The notes beneath the pieces were generated by a model, which was not told the origin of the DNA, did not search any database, and worked only from the letters and a program-made list of their open reading frames with translations. Both the position numbers and the translations under genes were made by a program. A stretch of 59,970 nucleotides of DNA from contig JBIQHD010000029.1 in assembly GCA_044508835.1 (NCBI GenBank), forward strand, positions 1-59,970. The letters are read 5' to 3'. The stretch is from JAKFDI01 sp044508835. GTDB taxonomy: Bacteria > Pseudomonadota > Gammaproteobacteria > Burkholderiales > Burkholderiaceae_C. Positions 1 to 9,531 of this stretch are shown here, piece by piece (position 1 is the first letter of the stretch; every line of letters starts with the position of its first letter).

Positions 1-1130
1 ACGCTGTGGTGCTCCTCGAAGCGCGACTTCAGGCCCTTGAGGATCTCGATGGTCTGCTCCACCGACGGCTCGACCACGTCGATCTTCTGGAAGCGCCGCG
101 ACAGCGCCGCATCCTTCTCGAAGATGCCGCGGTACTCGCTGAAGGTCGTCGCACCGATGCACTTCATCTGGCCGGAGCTCAGCGCCGGCTTGAGCAGGTT
201 GCTCGCGTCCAGCGTGCCGCCGGATGCCGCGCCGGCGCCGATCAGCGTGTGGATCTCGTCGATGAACAGCACCGCGTTCGGCTGGTCCTTGAGGTACTTC
301 AGCACGCCCTTCAGGCGCTGCTCGAAATCGCCGCGGTACTTGGTGCCGGCCAGCAGCGCGCCCATGTCGAGCGCGTACACGGTGGCGTCGGCCAGCACCT
401 CGGGCACGTCGCCCTGGGTGATGCGCCAGGCCAGGCCTTCGGCGATGGCCGTCTTGCCCACGCCGGCCTCGCCGACCAGCAGCGGGTTGTTCTTGCGCCG
501 GCGGCACAGGATCTGGATCACGCGCTCGACCTCGTGCTCGCGGCCGATCAGCGGATCGATCTTGCCGTCGCGCGCGAGCTGGTTGAGGTTCTGCGTGAAC
601 TGGTCGAGCGGCGAGCCCTTGCCTTCGCCCTCTTCCTTCTCGCCCTCCGGGCCGGGGCCGCTCTCGTTCGACTTCGCCGGCTCCGGCGGGTCGGACTTCT
701 TGATGCCGTGGGCGATGAAGTTCACCACGTCCAGGCGCGTCACGCCCTGCTGGTGCAGGTAGTACACGGCATGCGAATCCTTCTCGCCGAAGATGGCGAC
801 GAGCACGTTCGCGCCCGTCACTTCCTTCTTGCCGCTGCCCGTGGACTGCACGTGCATGATCGCGCGCTGGATGACGCGCTGGAAGCCGAGCGTGGGCTGC
901 GTGTCGACCTCGTCGGCACCGCCCACGGTGGGGGTGTTCTCCTTGATGAACTGCGCAAGGCTCTTGCGCAGGTCGTCGATGTTGGCCGAGCAGGCGCGCA
1001 GCACCTCGGCGGCCGACGGGTTGTCGAGCAATGCCATCAGCAGGTGCTCGACGGTGATGAATTCGTGCCGCTGCTGGCGCGCTTCGACGAACGCCATGTG
1101 CAGGCTGACTTCTAGCTCCTGGGCAATCAT
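1..1130 (-). CDS. clpA: ClpA, ATP-binding subunit of Clp protease (partial, C-terminal part outside window)
   Basis: Read from the complement, the frame starts with ATG at 1130 and stays open to the window edge, giving about 376 residues of a protein usually near 750. It begins MIAQELEVSLHMAF and holds the two Clp N-domain repeats, an acidic/Gly linker, then the first AAA+ domain with Walker A GEAGVGKT and Walker B VLFIDEIH. ClpA unfolds substrates and feeds them to ClpP in the cytoplasm. Its ATG overlaps the clpS stop (ATGA), so the two are translationally coupled, which is the usual clpS-clpA order. The second AAA domain is not in the window. Confidence 0.97.
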   Translation of the reverse strand, partial: MIAQELEVSLHMAFVEARQQRHEFITVEHLLMALLDNPSAAEVLRACSANIDDLRKSLAQFIKENTPTVGGADEVDTQPTLGFQRVIQRAIMHVQSTGSGKKEVTGANVLVAIFGEKDSHAVYYLHQQGVTRLDVVNFIAHGIKKSDPPEPAKSNESGPGPEGEKEEGEGKGSPLDQFTQNLNQLARDGKIDPLIGREHEVERVIQILCRRRKNNPLLVGEAGVGKTAIAEGLAWRITQGDVPEVLADATVYALDMGALLAGTKYRGDFEQRLKGVLKYLKDQPNAVLFIDEIHTLIGAGAASGGTLDASNLLKPALSSGQMKCIGATTFSEYRGIFEKDAALSRRFQKIDVVEPSVEQTIEILKGLKSRFEEHHS

Positions 1131-1483
1131 GCGGCCTCCATAATGCATTGCAACGGGTGGCCACCGCGGCGCGCGGCGGCCAGCACCAGCTCAACCTTGG
1201 TGGCGGCGACATCCTTCGAATAGACGCCGCACACACCTCGACCCTCATGGTGAATCTTCAGCATGATCTGGGTCGCGGTTTCGAGGTCGCGTTTGAAATA
1301 CTCCTGCAACACCATCACGACGAACTCCATGGGCGTGTAGTCGTCGTTGAGCAGAACCACCTGGTACATCGGCGGCGGCTCGGTCTTGGCCGGCTGCCGC
1401 TCCACGACGACGGCGCCTTGACCGTCGTCAGGCTTGATGTCCCCGGGCAGGGAATTCGGCGGAGATGGCGGCTCCACGGGCAT
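1127..1483 (-). CDS. clpS: ClpS, adaptor for N-end rule substrates of ClpAP
   Basis: The 118-residue protein matches the ClpS family. A flexible N-terminus is followed by the core with YQVVLLNDDYTPMEFVV, then KIHHEGRGVCGVYSKDVAATK. The NDDYTPMEFV segment forms part of the pocket that binds N-terminal Leu/Phe/Tyr/Trp. ClpS docks on the ClpA N-domain and delivers N-degron substrates. It lies directly upstream of clpA with a 4-bp ATGA overlap. Length and order are normal for the family. Confidence 0.97.
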   Translation of the reverse strand: MPVEPPSPPNSLPGDIKPDDGQGAVVVERQPAKTEPPPMYQVVLLNDDYTPMEFVVMVLQEYFKRDLETATQIMLKIHHEGRGVCGVYSKDVAATKVELVLAAARRGGHPLQCIMEAA

Positions 1484-1655
1484 GGATCGATTCTATCGAG
1501 TTGGTCGGTTGCAGTCGCAGTGTTGGATATTGCGTCGGGCCAGCCAGGAACAAGGTCGAAATCCTTCACGCCGGCCGTGGATTCCATGGACGCACCGCAT
1601 GAAACGCCGCTCGCATCAGGGTTCGCACCCCACCCGGATACGGGCTGTCACCGCC

Positions 1656-1685
1656 TTGACACCCGGCCGAGGGCCTGAACAGAAT
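1656..1685 (+). promoter_or_regulatory. Candidate sigma70 promoter of the cold-shock gene
   Basis: A perfect -35 TTGACA (1656-1661) is followed after 18 bp by CAGAAT (1680-1685), a 4/6 match to the -10. The coding start is at 1716, so the leader would be short, unlike the long cspA leader of E. coli. The 1484-1715 gap also separates the divergent clpS gene, whose own promoter I could not place. Confidence 0.5.
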
Positions 1686-1715
1686 GCGAAGCACAACTAG
1701 ACAGCGGAGCGGAGA

Positions 1716-1991
1716 ATGGCCAGAGGGACTGTCAAATGGTTCAATGACGCCAAGGGGTTCGGCTTCATCGAACCTGAGAACGGCGGCGAAGACGTGTTCG
1801 CGCACTTCACCGCCATCCAGATGGAAGGGTTTCGCACCCTCAAGCAAGGCAGCACGGTGACCTACGACCTCGTGCAGGGGCCGAAGGGGCAGCTGGCGCA
1901 CAACATCGCGCCGGCCGAAGCGCCGGGCGGGCGCGGCGCCGAGGCGTCGCCGCATGCGGGCTCCAGTTCCGCGCCGGCCACTGCCGGCTGA
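1716..1991 (+). CDS. Cold-shock domain protein with extended C-terminal tail
   Basis: The first ~65 residues form a canonical cold-shock domain with RNP1-like KGFGFIEP and RNP2-like DVFAHFTAI, which bind single-stranded nucleic acid. The start MARGTVKWFND is typical and is preceded by a purine-rich GGAGCGGAGA ribosome site. The protein is 91 residues rather than the usual ~67-70. The extra 20-odd residues (PGGRGAEASPHAGSSSAPATAG) are low-complexity and probably disordered. It is a single-gene unit with its own promoter and terminator. Whether it is cold-induced cannot be told from sequence. Confidence 0.95.
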   Translation: MARGTVKWFNDAKGFGFIEPENGGEDVFAHFTAIQMEGFRTLKQGSTVTYDLVQGPKGQLAHNIAPAEAPGGRGAEASPHAGSSSAPATAG

Positions 1992-2023
1992 ATCACCCAG
2001 CTTGCGGCCTCGCATGAAGAAGG

Positions 2024-2049
2024 AAAGCCCGCCAAGTGCGGGCTTTTTT
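2024..2049 (+). terminator. Rho-independent terminator of the cold-shock gene
   Basis: AAAGCCCGC, a 5-nt loop, then GCGGGCTTTTTT: a 9-bp GC-rich stem running straight into six T residues, 33 bp after the stop codon. Confidence 0.9.
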
Positions 2050-2076
2050 GCGCACGCGCGCACCCGCCGCGCCTGA

Positions 2077-2116
2077 AAGAAACAGCCCCTGGCCTCCGCG
2101 CGGAGAGCCAGGGGCT
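2077..2116 (-). terminator. Rho-independent terminator of icd
   Basis: AGCCCCTGGC (2084-2093) pairs perfectly with GCCAGGGGCT (2107-2116). Read on the minus strand the stem is followed by GTTTCTTTC. It lies just past the icd stop codon at 2149. Confidence 0.8.
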
Positions 2117-2148
2117 GCCGGGGCGCCGCCGCTGCGGCGCGCGGGGCC

Positions 2149-3402
2149 TCACATGTTGTCGATCATCACCTGGCCGAAGCCCGAGCACGACACCTGCGTC
2201 GCGCCGTCCATCAGGCGCGCGAAGTCGTAGGTGACCTTCTTCGACAGGATGGCCTTCTCCATCGAGCTGATGATGAGGTCGGCCGCTTCCGTCCAGCCCA
2301 TATGGCGCAGCATCATCTCGGCCGAGAGGATCTCGGAGCCCGGGTTCACGTAGTCCTTGCCGGCGTACTTCGGCGCCGTGCCGTGCGTGGCCTCGAACAT
2401 GGCGATGGAGTCGCTCAGGTTCGCGCCCGGGGCGATGCCGATGCCGCCGACCTGCGCGGCCAGCGCGTCGGAGACGTAGTCGCCGTTCAGGTTCAGCGTG
2501 GCGATCACCGAGTACTCGGCCGGGCGCAGCAGGATCTGCTGCAGGAAGGCGTCGGCGATCGAGTCCTTCACCACGATGTCGCGGCCGGTCTTCGGGTTCT
2601 TGAACTTGCACCACGGGCCGCCGTCGATCAGTTCCGCGCCGAATTCCTTCTGCGCCAGGCCGTAGGCCCAGTCGCGGAAGCCGCCTTCGGTGAACTTCAT
2701 GATGTTGCCCTTGTGCACGATGGTCACCGAGGGCTTGTCGTTGTCGATGGCGTACTGGATGGCCTTGCGCATCAGCCGCTCGGTGCCTTCGCGCGACACC
2801 GGCTTGACGCCGATGCCGGAGGTGCCGGGGAAGCGGATCTTGGTGACGCCGAAGTCCTCCTGCAGCACCTTGATCAGGCGCTTGGCCTTCTCGCTCTCGG
2901 CCTCGAACTCGATGCCGGCGTAGATGTCTTCCGAGTTCTCGCGGAAGATGACCATGTTGGTCTTCTCGGGCTCCTTCACCGGCGAGGGCACGCCCTTGAA
3001 GTACTGGATGGGGCGCAGGCAGACGTAGAGGTCGAGCTCCTGGCGCAGCGCCACGTTCAGCGAGCGGATGCCGCCGCCCACCGGCGTGGTGAGCGGGCCC
3101 TTGATCGAGACGACGTAGTCCTTCACCGCGTCCAGCGTCTCGGCCGGCAGCCAGACGTCGGGACCGTAGATCTTGGTCGACTTCTCGCCGGCGTAGACCT
3201 CCATCCAGTGGATCTTGCGCTTGCCGCCGTACGACTTGGCCACGGCGGCGTCGACCACCTTCAGCATCACCGGCGTGATGTCGAAACCGGTGCCGTCGCC
3301 CTCGATGTAGGGAATGATCGGCTGATCCGGAACGTTCAGCGAGAAGTCGGCATTGACGGTGATCTTCTGGCCGCCTTCGGGAACCTTGATGTGCTGATAC
3401 AT
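2149..3402 (-). CDS. icd: Isocitrate dehydrogenase, NADP-dependent
   Basis: The 417-residue protein is a full-length bacterial IDH. It carries the IPYIEGDGTG start of the decarboxylating dehydrogenase fold, the substrate-binding phosphoserine loop (GGIRSLNVALRQ, the Ser that IDH kinase modifies in enterobacteria), NSEDIYAGIE, and MFEATHGTAPKYAGK near the C-terminus. It oxidises isocitrate to 2-oxoglutarate in the TCA cycle. It is a stand-alone gene with a strong terminator. The 140 bp upstream (3403-3542) must carry its promoter, but no clear hexamers were found. Confidence 0.97.
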   Translation of the reverse strand: MYQHIKVPEGGQKITVNADFSLNVPDQPIIPYIEGDGTGFDITPVMLKVVDAAVAKSYGGKRKIHWMEVYAGEKSTKIYGPDVWLPAETLDAVKDYVVSIKGPLTTPVGGGIRSLNVALRQELDLYVCLRPIQYFKGVPSPVKEPEKTNMVIFRENSEDIYAGIEFEAESEKAKRLIKVLQEDFGVTKIRFPGTSGIGVKPVSREGTERLMRKAIQYAIDNDKPSVTIVHKGNIMKFTEGGFRDWAYGLAQKEFGAELIDGGPWCKFKNPKTGRDIVVKDSIADAFLQQILLRPAEYSVIATLNLNGDYVSDALAAQVGGIGIAPGANLSDSIAMFEATHGTAPKYAGKDYVNPGSEILSAEMMLRHMGWTEAADLIISSMEKAILSKKVTYDFARLMDGATQVSCSGFGQVMIDNM

Positions 3403-3542
3403 GGAACGAAACTCCGTGGAGCGCTGAGAACGCGGATATGCGTGGATTGACGCGGGTGTGCGTACGTGGGGTCGAGCCGATCGATTCTAAGACAGCAGGT
3501 ATGGGGGACGGGGCCGCGGGATGGACGCGGATCGCACGGCCC

Positions 3543-4268
3543 TCACCCGCCGAAGCACCATGCCAGGGCCTTCTGCCACAAGCCGTGGCCGAGCGCCCAG
3601 GCCGAGGCGGCGGCCAGGCTCGCGCCGGCGATGCGCGCCGCCCAGGCGCTGACGCCCGCGGCCGCGCCCGACGCCCCTGCCGGCCCGGCCCGCGTGACGC
3701 GCAGCCACAGCGCCGGCCCGACGAGCAGCCCGAGCGACGACGTGAGCGCGAAGGCGCCCATGGCCGCGGCGCCCGCCCAGGGCGTGTCGGCCAGCGCGGC
3801 CACCAGCAGGGCCGATTGCAGCAGGCCGCAGGGCCAGGCCACCCACAGCGCGCCCAGGCCGGCCGGGCGCAGCGCGCCGCGCACCGGCCCGCGCAGGGGC
3901 TGCCAGCCAGCGGGCGCCGTGGCCTGGCGCCGCCACGGGCGCCCCATGCGGCCCATCCAGCGCGGCATCTCGCCGGTGGCGAGCATCCACATCCCAACGG
4001 CGAGCACCGCCACGTGCAGCAGCGTCCACAGCGGGCGCACCATGGGCGCGATCTGCGAGAGCGCGGCCATCGACGCCACGCTGGAGGCGGCCAGCGCCCC
4101 GCCCGCCGCGTAGCTCGCGAGCCGGCCGAACTGGAACGCCGCGGGCCCCGCGGCGCCCGGGCGTGCGCCGCCGGACGCCGCCGCGCAGGCCGCCCCGCAC
4201 ATCGCCGTGCAGTGCGGCGCGCCGGCCAGGCCCATCGCCGCCGCGGCGAGGATCAGCGCGGCACTCAT
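3543..4268 (-). CDS. SafE/UreH-like membrane protein of cbb3 oxidase clusters
   Basis: The 241-residue integral membrane protein has about six hydrophobic segments. Its N-terminus has the motif GLAGAPHCTAMCGAAC, typical of the sulfite exporter TauE/SafE-type family found beside ccoS/hemN in beta- and gammaproteobacteria. The His-Cys-Met-Cys cluster could bind copper, which would suit a role in cbb3 assembly, but that is inference. It lies 10 bp downstream of hemN on the same strand and is probably co-transcribed with it. The transported substrate is unknown. Confidence 0.8.
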   Translation of the reverse strand: MSAALILAAAAMGLAGAPHCTAMCGAACAAASGGARPGAAGPAAFQFGRLASYAAGGALAASSVASMAALSQIAPMVRPLWTLLHVAVLAVGMWMLATGEMPRWMGRMGRPWRRQATAPAGWQPLRGPVRGALRPAGLGALWVAWPCGLLQSALLVAALADTPWAGAAAMGAFALTSSLGLLVGPALWLRVTRAGPAGASGAAAGVSAWAARIAGASLAAASAWALGHGLWQKALAWCFGG

Positions 4269-4278
4269 CCCGAAGCCT

Positions 4279-5691
4279 TCAGATGATGCGCGAGAACCGC
4301 GCCCGCGTGCGGTCGGCCTGCAGGTGCCGGTCGAACACCATCGCCACGCCGCGCACGAAGTACCAGCCGAGCGGCGTAACCTCGATCGCCTCGTCGCCCA
4401 CCATGACCAGCCCCATGTCCTGCATGGCGCGAAGCTGCTCCAGCTCGGCGGCGAAGTAGCGGCGCATGTCGATCAGGTGCGACAGCTCGATGGACTCGTA
4501 GGCGACGCGCCCCTGGCACATCAGCGCCATGATGACGGCGCGGCGCAGCAGGTCGTCGCGCGTGAGCGCGATGCCGCGCACCACCGGCAGGCGGCCCTGG
4601 CGCAGCGCGTCGTAGTACTCGGGCAGCGTCTTGGCGTTCTGGCTGTAGGTGGCGCCCACGCGGCCGATGGCGGACACGCCGAGCGCGACCAGGTCGCAGT
4701 CGGGCTGGGTGCTGTAGCCCTGGAAGTTGCGGTGCAGCCGGCCCTGGCGCTTGGCGACGGCCAGGCTGTCCTCGGGCAGCGCGAAGTGGTCCATGCCGAT
4801 GTACTGGTAGCCGTGGCCGATGAAGCCGGCGATGGCCTGCGACAGCATCGTCAGCTTCTCGCTCGCCTGGGGCAGCTGCTGCGCGTCGATGCGCCGCTGC
4901 GGCTTGAAGCGTTCCGGCAGGTGGGCGTAGCCGTAGAGCGCGATGCGGTCGGGGCGCAGCTGGGCGATCTCGCGCACCGTGTGGGCGAGCGTCTGCGCGG
5001 ACTGCTTCGGCAGGCCGTAGATCAGGTCGACGTTGGTCGAGTGGAAGCCGAGCTCGCGCGCGTCCTGCAGCAGGTCGCGCACGCTCTCGAAGCTCTGCAC
5101 GCGGTGCACCGCCTTCTGCACCGCCGGGTGGATGTCCTGCACGCCGAAGCTCAGGCGGTTGAAGCCGATCGAGCGCAGGTGCGCCAGGCGCTCGCGCGTG
5201 ACGGTGCGCGGGTCGACCTCGATGGACAGCTCCGCGTCGGCCGTGAAGCGGAAGACGCGGCGCAGCGAGGCCATCAGCCGCGACAGCTCGGCGTCGCTCA
5301 GGAAGGTGGGCGAGCCGCCGCCGAAGTGCAGCTGCGACACCGACTGCACGCCGCCGAGCAGCTGCGCGTGCAGGGCGATCTCCTGGTCGAGCGCGTCGAG
5401 GTATTCGGCGGCGCGCTCATGGTGCTTGGTGATGATCTTGTTGCAGGCGCAGTAGTAGCACAGCGACTCGCAGAACGGGATGTGCACGTACAGCGACAGC
5501 GGCAGCGCCCCGCCCACCGTGCCGGCGCCGGTGGCGCGCGCGGCCAGCGCCTGGCGGTACTGGTCCTCGGTGAAGGCCTCGACGAAGCGGTCGGCCGTCG
5601 GGTAGGAGGTGTAGCGCGGCCCGGGCACGTCGAAGCGCCGGAGCACGTCCTCGTCGATGGTCGGGAGTTCGGCGATCGCGGCAGTGCTCAT
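4279..5691 (-). CDS. hemN: Oxygen-independent coproporphyrinogen III oxidase
   Basis: A radical-SAM enzyme that converts coproporphyrinogen III to protoporphyrinogen IX without oxygen. The cluster motif is HIPFCESLCYYCACNK (CX3CX2C plus a fourth Cys). GPRYTSYPTA near the N-terminus, GGGSPTFL and the C-terminal HemN domain are all present. The start at ATG 5691 gives 470 residues (MSTAAIAELP). A GTG eight codons upstream is also open but gives a non-conserved extension. It is divergent from fnr across a perfect FNR box, which fits anaerobic induction, and it supplies heme for the cbb3 oxidase encoded nearby. Confidence 0.96.
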   Translation of the reverse strand: MSTAAIAELPTIDEDVLRRFDVPGPRYTSYPTADRFVEAFTEDQYRQALAARATGAGTVGGALPLSLYVHIPFCESLCYYCACNKIITKHHERAAEYLDALDQEIALHAQLLGGVQSVSQLHFGGGSPTFLSDAELSRLMASLRRVFRFTADAELSIEVDPRTVTRERLAHLRSIGFNRLSFGVQDIHPAVQKAVHRVQSFESVRDLLQDARELGFHSTNVDLIYGLPKQSAQTLAHTVREIAQLRPDRIALYGYAHLPERFKPQRRIDAQQLPQASEKLTMLSQAIAGFIGHGYQYIGMDHFALPEDSLAVAKRQGRLHRNFQGYSTQPDCDLVALGVSAIGRVGATYSQNAKTLPEYYDALRQGRLPVVRGIALTRDDLLRRAVIMALMCQGRVAYESIELSHLIDMRRYFAAELEQLRAMQDMGLVMVGDEAIEVTPLGWYFVRGVAMVFDRHLQADRTRARFSRII

Positions 5692-5724
5692 GGCACGCCA
5701 CTGTGCCAACTCCACGTCCGGCCG

Positions 5725-5742
5725 CCTTGATTCGAATCAAGG
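5725..5742. promoter_or_regulatory. Perfect FNR/ANR box between hemN and fnr
   Basis: TTGATTCGAATCAA (5727-5740) matches TTGAT-N4-ATCAA exactly and extends to an 18-bp perfect palindrome, CCTTGATTCGAATCAAGG. For fnr, a -10-like CAGAAT at 5764-5769 puts the box centre near -41.5, the class II activation position, and fits autoregulation. For hemN, the box centre is only ~42 bp from the ATG. Confidence 0.88.
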
Positions 5743-5805
5743 ACGCTTCGGCACCCCGCGCCGCAGAATCCGGGGCATCTGACGAGCATCAACGCGAAGG
5801 ATCCC

Positions 5806-6603
5806 ATGGACCGAGCCGACACCGCCCGCCCCGACGCCGCACCGCGGCGCACGCGCAGCAGCACCGTGACCGGCGCGCTCGGGCCGGTCCGCGCCGAGGC
5901 CTTCAAGGTCGCCTGCTCGAGCTGCAACCTGCGCGAGCTGTGCCTGCCCGTCGGGCTGTCCAACCCCGGGCTGGAGCAGCTCGACACGCTGGTCACCACG
6001 CGCAAGAGCGTCGGGCGCGGCGAGACGCTGTTCCGCGCCGGCGACGCCTTCCAGTCGCTCTACGCCGTGCGCACGGGCTTCTTCAAGACCTGCGTGTCGT
6101 CCGAGGACGGGCGCGACCAGGTGACGGGGTTCCAGATGGCCGGCGAACTGCTCGGCCTGGACGGCATCAGCCACGACCGCCATTCCTGCGACGCCGTGGC
6201 GCTCGAGGACTCGCAGGTCTGCGTCATCCCCTTCGCGCGGCTGGAGGAGATCTCGCGCGACTTCGTCGAGCTGCAGCGGCAGTTCCACAAGATCATGAGC
6301 CGCGAGATCGTGCGCGACCACGGCGTGATGCTGCTGCTGGGCAGCATGCGCGCCGAGGAGCGGCTGGCGGCCTTCCTGCTGAACCTGACGCAGCGGCTGC
6401 AGGCGCGCGGCTTCTCCAGCTCGTCGCTGGTGCTGCGCATGACGCGCGAGGAGATCGGCAGCTACCTCGGCCTCAAGCTCGAGACGGTGAGCCGCACCTT
6501 CTCCAAGTTCCAGGACGACGGGCTGATGGAGGTGAAGCAGCGCCAGATCCGCATCGTCGACCAGGCCGGGCTGAGGCAGCTGGTGTCGAGCACGGCCGGC
6601 TGA
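5806..6603 (+). CDS. fnr: FNR-type oxygen-sensing transcription regulator
   Basis: The 265-residue protein is a Crp/FNR regulator with the 4Fe-4S cysteines. C37, C40 and C46 form CX2CX5C in VACSSCNLRELCLP, and a fourth Cys sits in HDRHSCDAV. The cNMP-binding-like domain follows, then the helix-turn-helix MTREEIGSYLGLKLETVSRTFSKF. Its E..SR residues specify TTGAT half sites. It should activate genes under low oxygen, with hemN, ccoN and nar as likely targets here. The N-terminal ~30 residues before the first Cys are a longer extension than in E. coli. It is convergent with ccoH. Confidence 0.96.
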   Translation: MDRADTARPDAAPRRTRSSTVTGALGPVRAEAFKVACSSCNLRELCLPVGLSNPGLEQLDTLVTTRKSVGRGETLFRAGDAFQSLYAVRTGFFKTCVSSEDGRDQVTGFQMAGELLGLDGISHDRHSCDAVALEDSQVCVIPFARLEEISRDFVELQRQFHKIMSREIVRDHGVMLLLGSMRAEERLAAFLLNLTQRLQARGFSSSSLVLRMTREEIGSYLGLKLETVSRTFSKFQDDGLMEVKQRQIRIVDQAGLRQLVSSTAG

Positions 6604-6628
6604 ACGGCCGGCACCGCCGGATGACGGA

Positions 6629-6658
6629 GGGCCTGCCAGCGCAGGCCCTTTCCGTTTC
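6629..6658 (+). terminator. Terminator after fnr
   Basis: GGGCCTGC (6629-6636), loop CAGC, GCAGGCCC (6641-6648), followed by TTTCCGTTT. It lies in the 78-bp gap between the convergent fnr and ccoH genes. Confidence 0.75.
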
Positions 6659-6681
6659 TCCCGGCCTTCCGGCGCGTGCCC

Positions 6682-6944
6682 CTATTGCATCGGCGTCGCG
6701 ACGTGGTTGCGCGCGGCGCCGGCCGGGATGAGCGCGTCCTTCGACCCCGTGTCGGCCGCCGCCACGGGCGGCTGGATCACCGGGTCGGCGCCCTGCACGG
6801 CCAGCACCGTCGTCACCACGCTCGCCACCACCACCACGGCGGGGCCCGCGATCAGCAGCCAGACCATCGGGAACTTCCACCACGGCACGACCGCGGCGGT
6901 CGGGGCGGGCACGGCGGCATTCGGCATCGTCTTCTCCTTTGCGC

Positions 6945-6948
<4 letters not shown>
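6682..6948 (-). CDS. ccoH: Small CcoH/FixH-like membrane protein
   Basis: The 88-residue protein starts at ATG 6948 (MSAKEKTMPN) and has one strong membrane helix (KFPMVWLLIAGPAVVVVASV), then a short periplasmic tail. The first A of its ATG overlaps the ccoG stop (ATGA). Position after ccoG and topology match CcoH/FixH, a stability or assembly factor of cbb3 oxidase. It is shorter than the usual ~150 residues and lacks most of the FixH periplasmic domain, so the family name rests mainly on context. Confidence 0.7.
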
Positions 6949-8405
<1,457 letters not shown>

Positions 8406-8430
8406 GCGGGTACTGCCGGGGAAACGTGGG

Positions 8431-9366
8431 TCACTTCGCGGCGGCGACGGCCTGCGGCTGCGACAGGCTCCACACGTAGGCGCCCAGCACGTGGATCTGC
8501 TCGTCCGTCAGGCGGCCGGCCTGCGCGGGCATGACGTTGGTCTTGCCGTCGTTGATCATGCCGACGATCGTGGCCTCGCCCCAGCCGTGCAGCCACACGC
8601 GGTCGGTGAGGTTGGGCGCGCCGAGCGCCTGGTTGCCCCGCCCGTCGGCGCCGTGGCAGGCCGCGCAGACGCCGAACTTCGCGCGGCCGAGCTGCGCCGC
8701 CAGCGAGTTGTGCGGGCTGCCCGACAGGCTCAGCACGTAGTGGGCGACGTTGCGCACGTCCTGCGCGCTGCCCACGGCGGCGGCCATCGGCGGCATGGTG
8801 CCCTGGCGGCCCTGCGTGATGGTCTCCTTGATCGTCTCGTGCGAGCCGCCGTAGAGCCAGTCGGTGTCGGTCAGGTTCGGGAAGCTCTTGCCGCCGCGCG
8901 CGTCGGAGCCGTGGCAGGTGGCGCAGTTGTTGATGAACAGGCGCTCGCCGATGCCCATCGCGCCGGCGTCGGCCGCCAGCTCGGCCGCGCTCATGCCGGT
9001 GTACCTGGCGTACACCTCGGCCATCGCGCTGCGCGCCTTGGCCTGCTCGGCGTCGTACTGGTTCACGCTGGTCCACTTCAGGACGCCGTCGGCGCTGCCC
9101 AGGCCCGGGTAGAGCGCGAGGTACACGCCCGAGACGATCACCGTCAGCACGAACAGCACCATCCACCAGCGCGGCAGCGGGTTGTTCATCTCGACGATGT
9201 CGCCGTCCCACACGTGGCCGGTGGTGGCCTCGGGCTTGCCGTCGGGGCCGATCACCACCTTGCGGCGCGCGGCGATCACCAGCAGCGCCAGGCAGAACAG
9301 CATGCCGCCGATGGTGACGGCGGCCACGAAGATCGACCAGCCGCTGTTGAAGAAGTCGGCAATCAT
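8431..9366 (-). CDS. ccoP: cbb3 cytochrome c oxidase subunit III (diheme cytochrome c)
   Basis: The start at ATG 9366 (MIADFFNSGWSIFVAAV) has a GGGGGA ribosome site and gives 311 residues. Two N-terminal membrane helices and the RWWMVLFVLTVIVSGVY segment precede two cytochrome c domains with heme motifs CATCH and CAACH. Distal Met ligands are likely in GTMPPM and NVMPAQ. CcoP carries electrons from soluble cytochrome c towards CcoO/CcoN. The start overlaps the ccoQ stop by 4 bp. A longer in-frame extension upstream overlaps ccoQ and is not conserved. Confidence 0.96.
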   Translation of the reverse strand: MIADFFNSGWSIFVAAVTIGGMLFCLALLVIAARRKVVIGPDGKPEATTGHVWDGDIVEMNNPLPRWWMVLFVLTVIVSGVYLALYPGLGSADGVLKWTSVNQYDAEQAKARSAMAEVYARYTGMSAAELAADAGAMGIGERLFINNCATCHGSDARGGKSFPNLTDTDWLYGGSHETIKETITQGRQGTMPPMAAAVGSAQDVRNVAHYVLSLSGSPHNSLAAQLGRAKFGVCAACHGADGRGNQALGAPNLTDRVWLHGWGEATIVGMINDGKTNVMPAQAGRLTDEQIHVLGAYVWSLSQPQAVAAAK

Positions 9367-9521
9367 GAATTCCCCCGCTCGCTCTCTTCGTCGGCGAAGG
9401 GCAACGCCGCCGCCTCGTCGAACCGCGCCTTGTTGCCGCGCGACCAGGCCCACACGGCAATGCCGAGGAACACCAGCAGCGAGCCCAGCGTCACCACGCT
9501 TCTCAGATCGTTCACGTCCAT
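9363..9521 (-). CDS. ccoQ: cbb3 oxidase small subunit CcoQ
   Basis: The 52-residue protein begins MDVNDLRSVVTLGSLLVFLG and has a single membrane helix followed by a charged cytoplasmic tail with FDEAAALPFADEE. It sits between ccoO (10 bp gap) and ccoP (ATGA overlap), the standard N-O-Q-P order. CcoQ stabilises the interaction of CcoP with CcoNO. Confidence 0.93.
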   Translation of the reverse strand: MDVNDLRSVVTLGSLLVFLGIAVWAWSRGNKARFDEAAALPFADEESERGNS

Positions 9522-9531
9522 CTCGCGGTCC

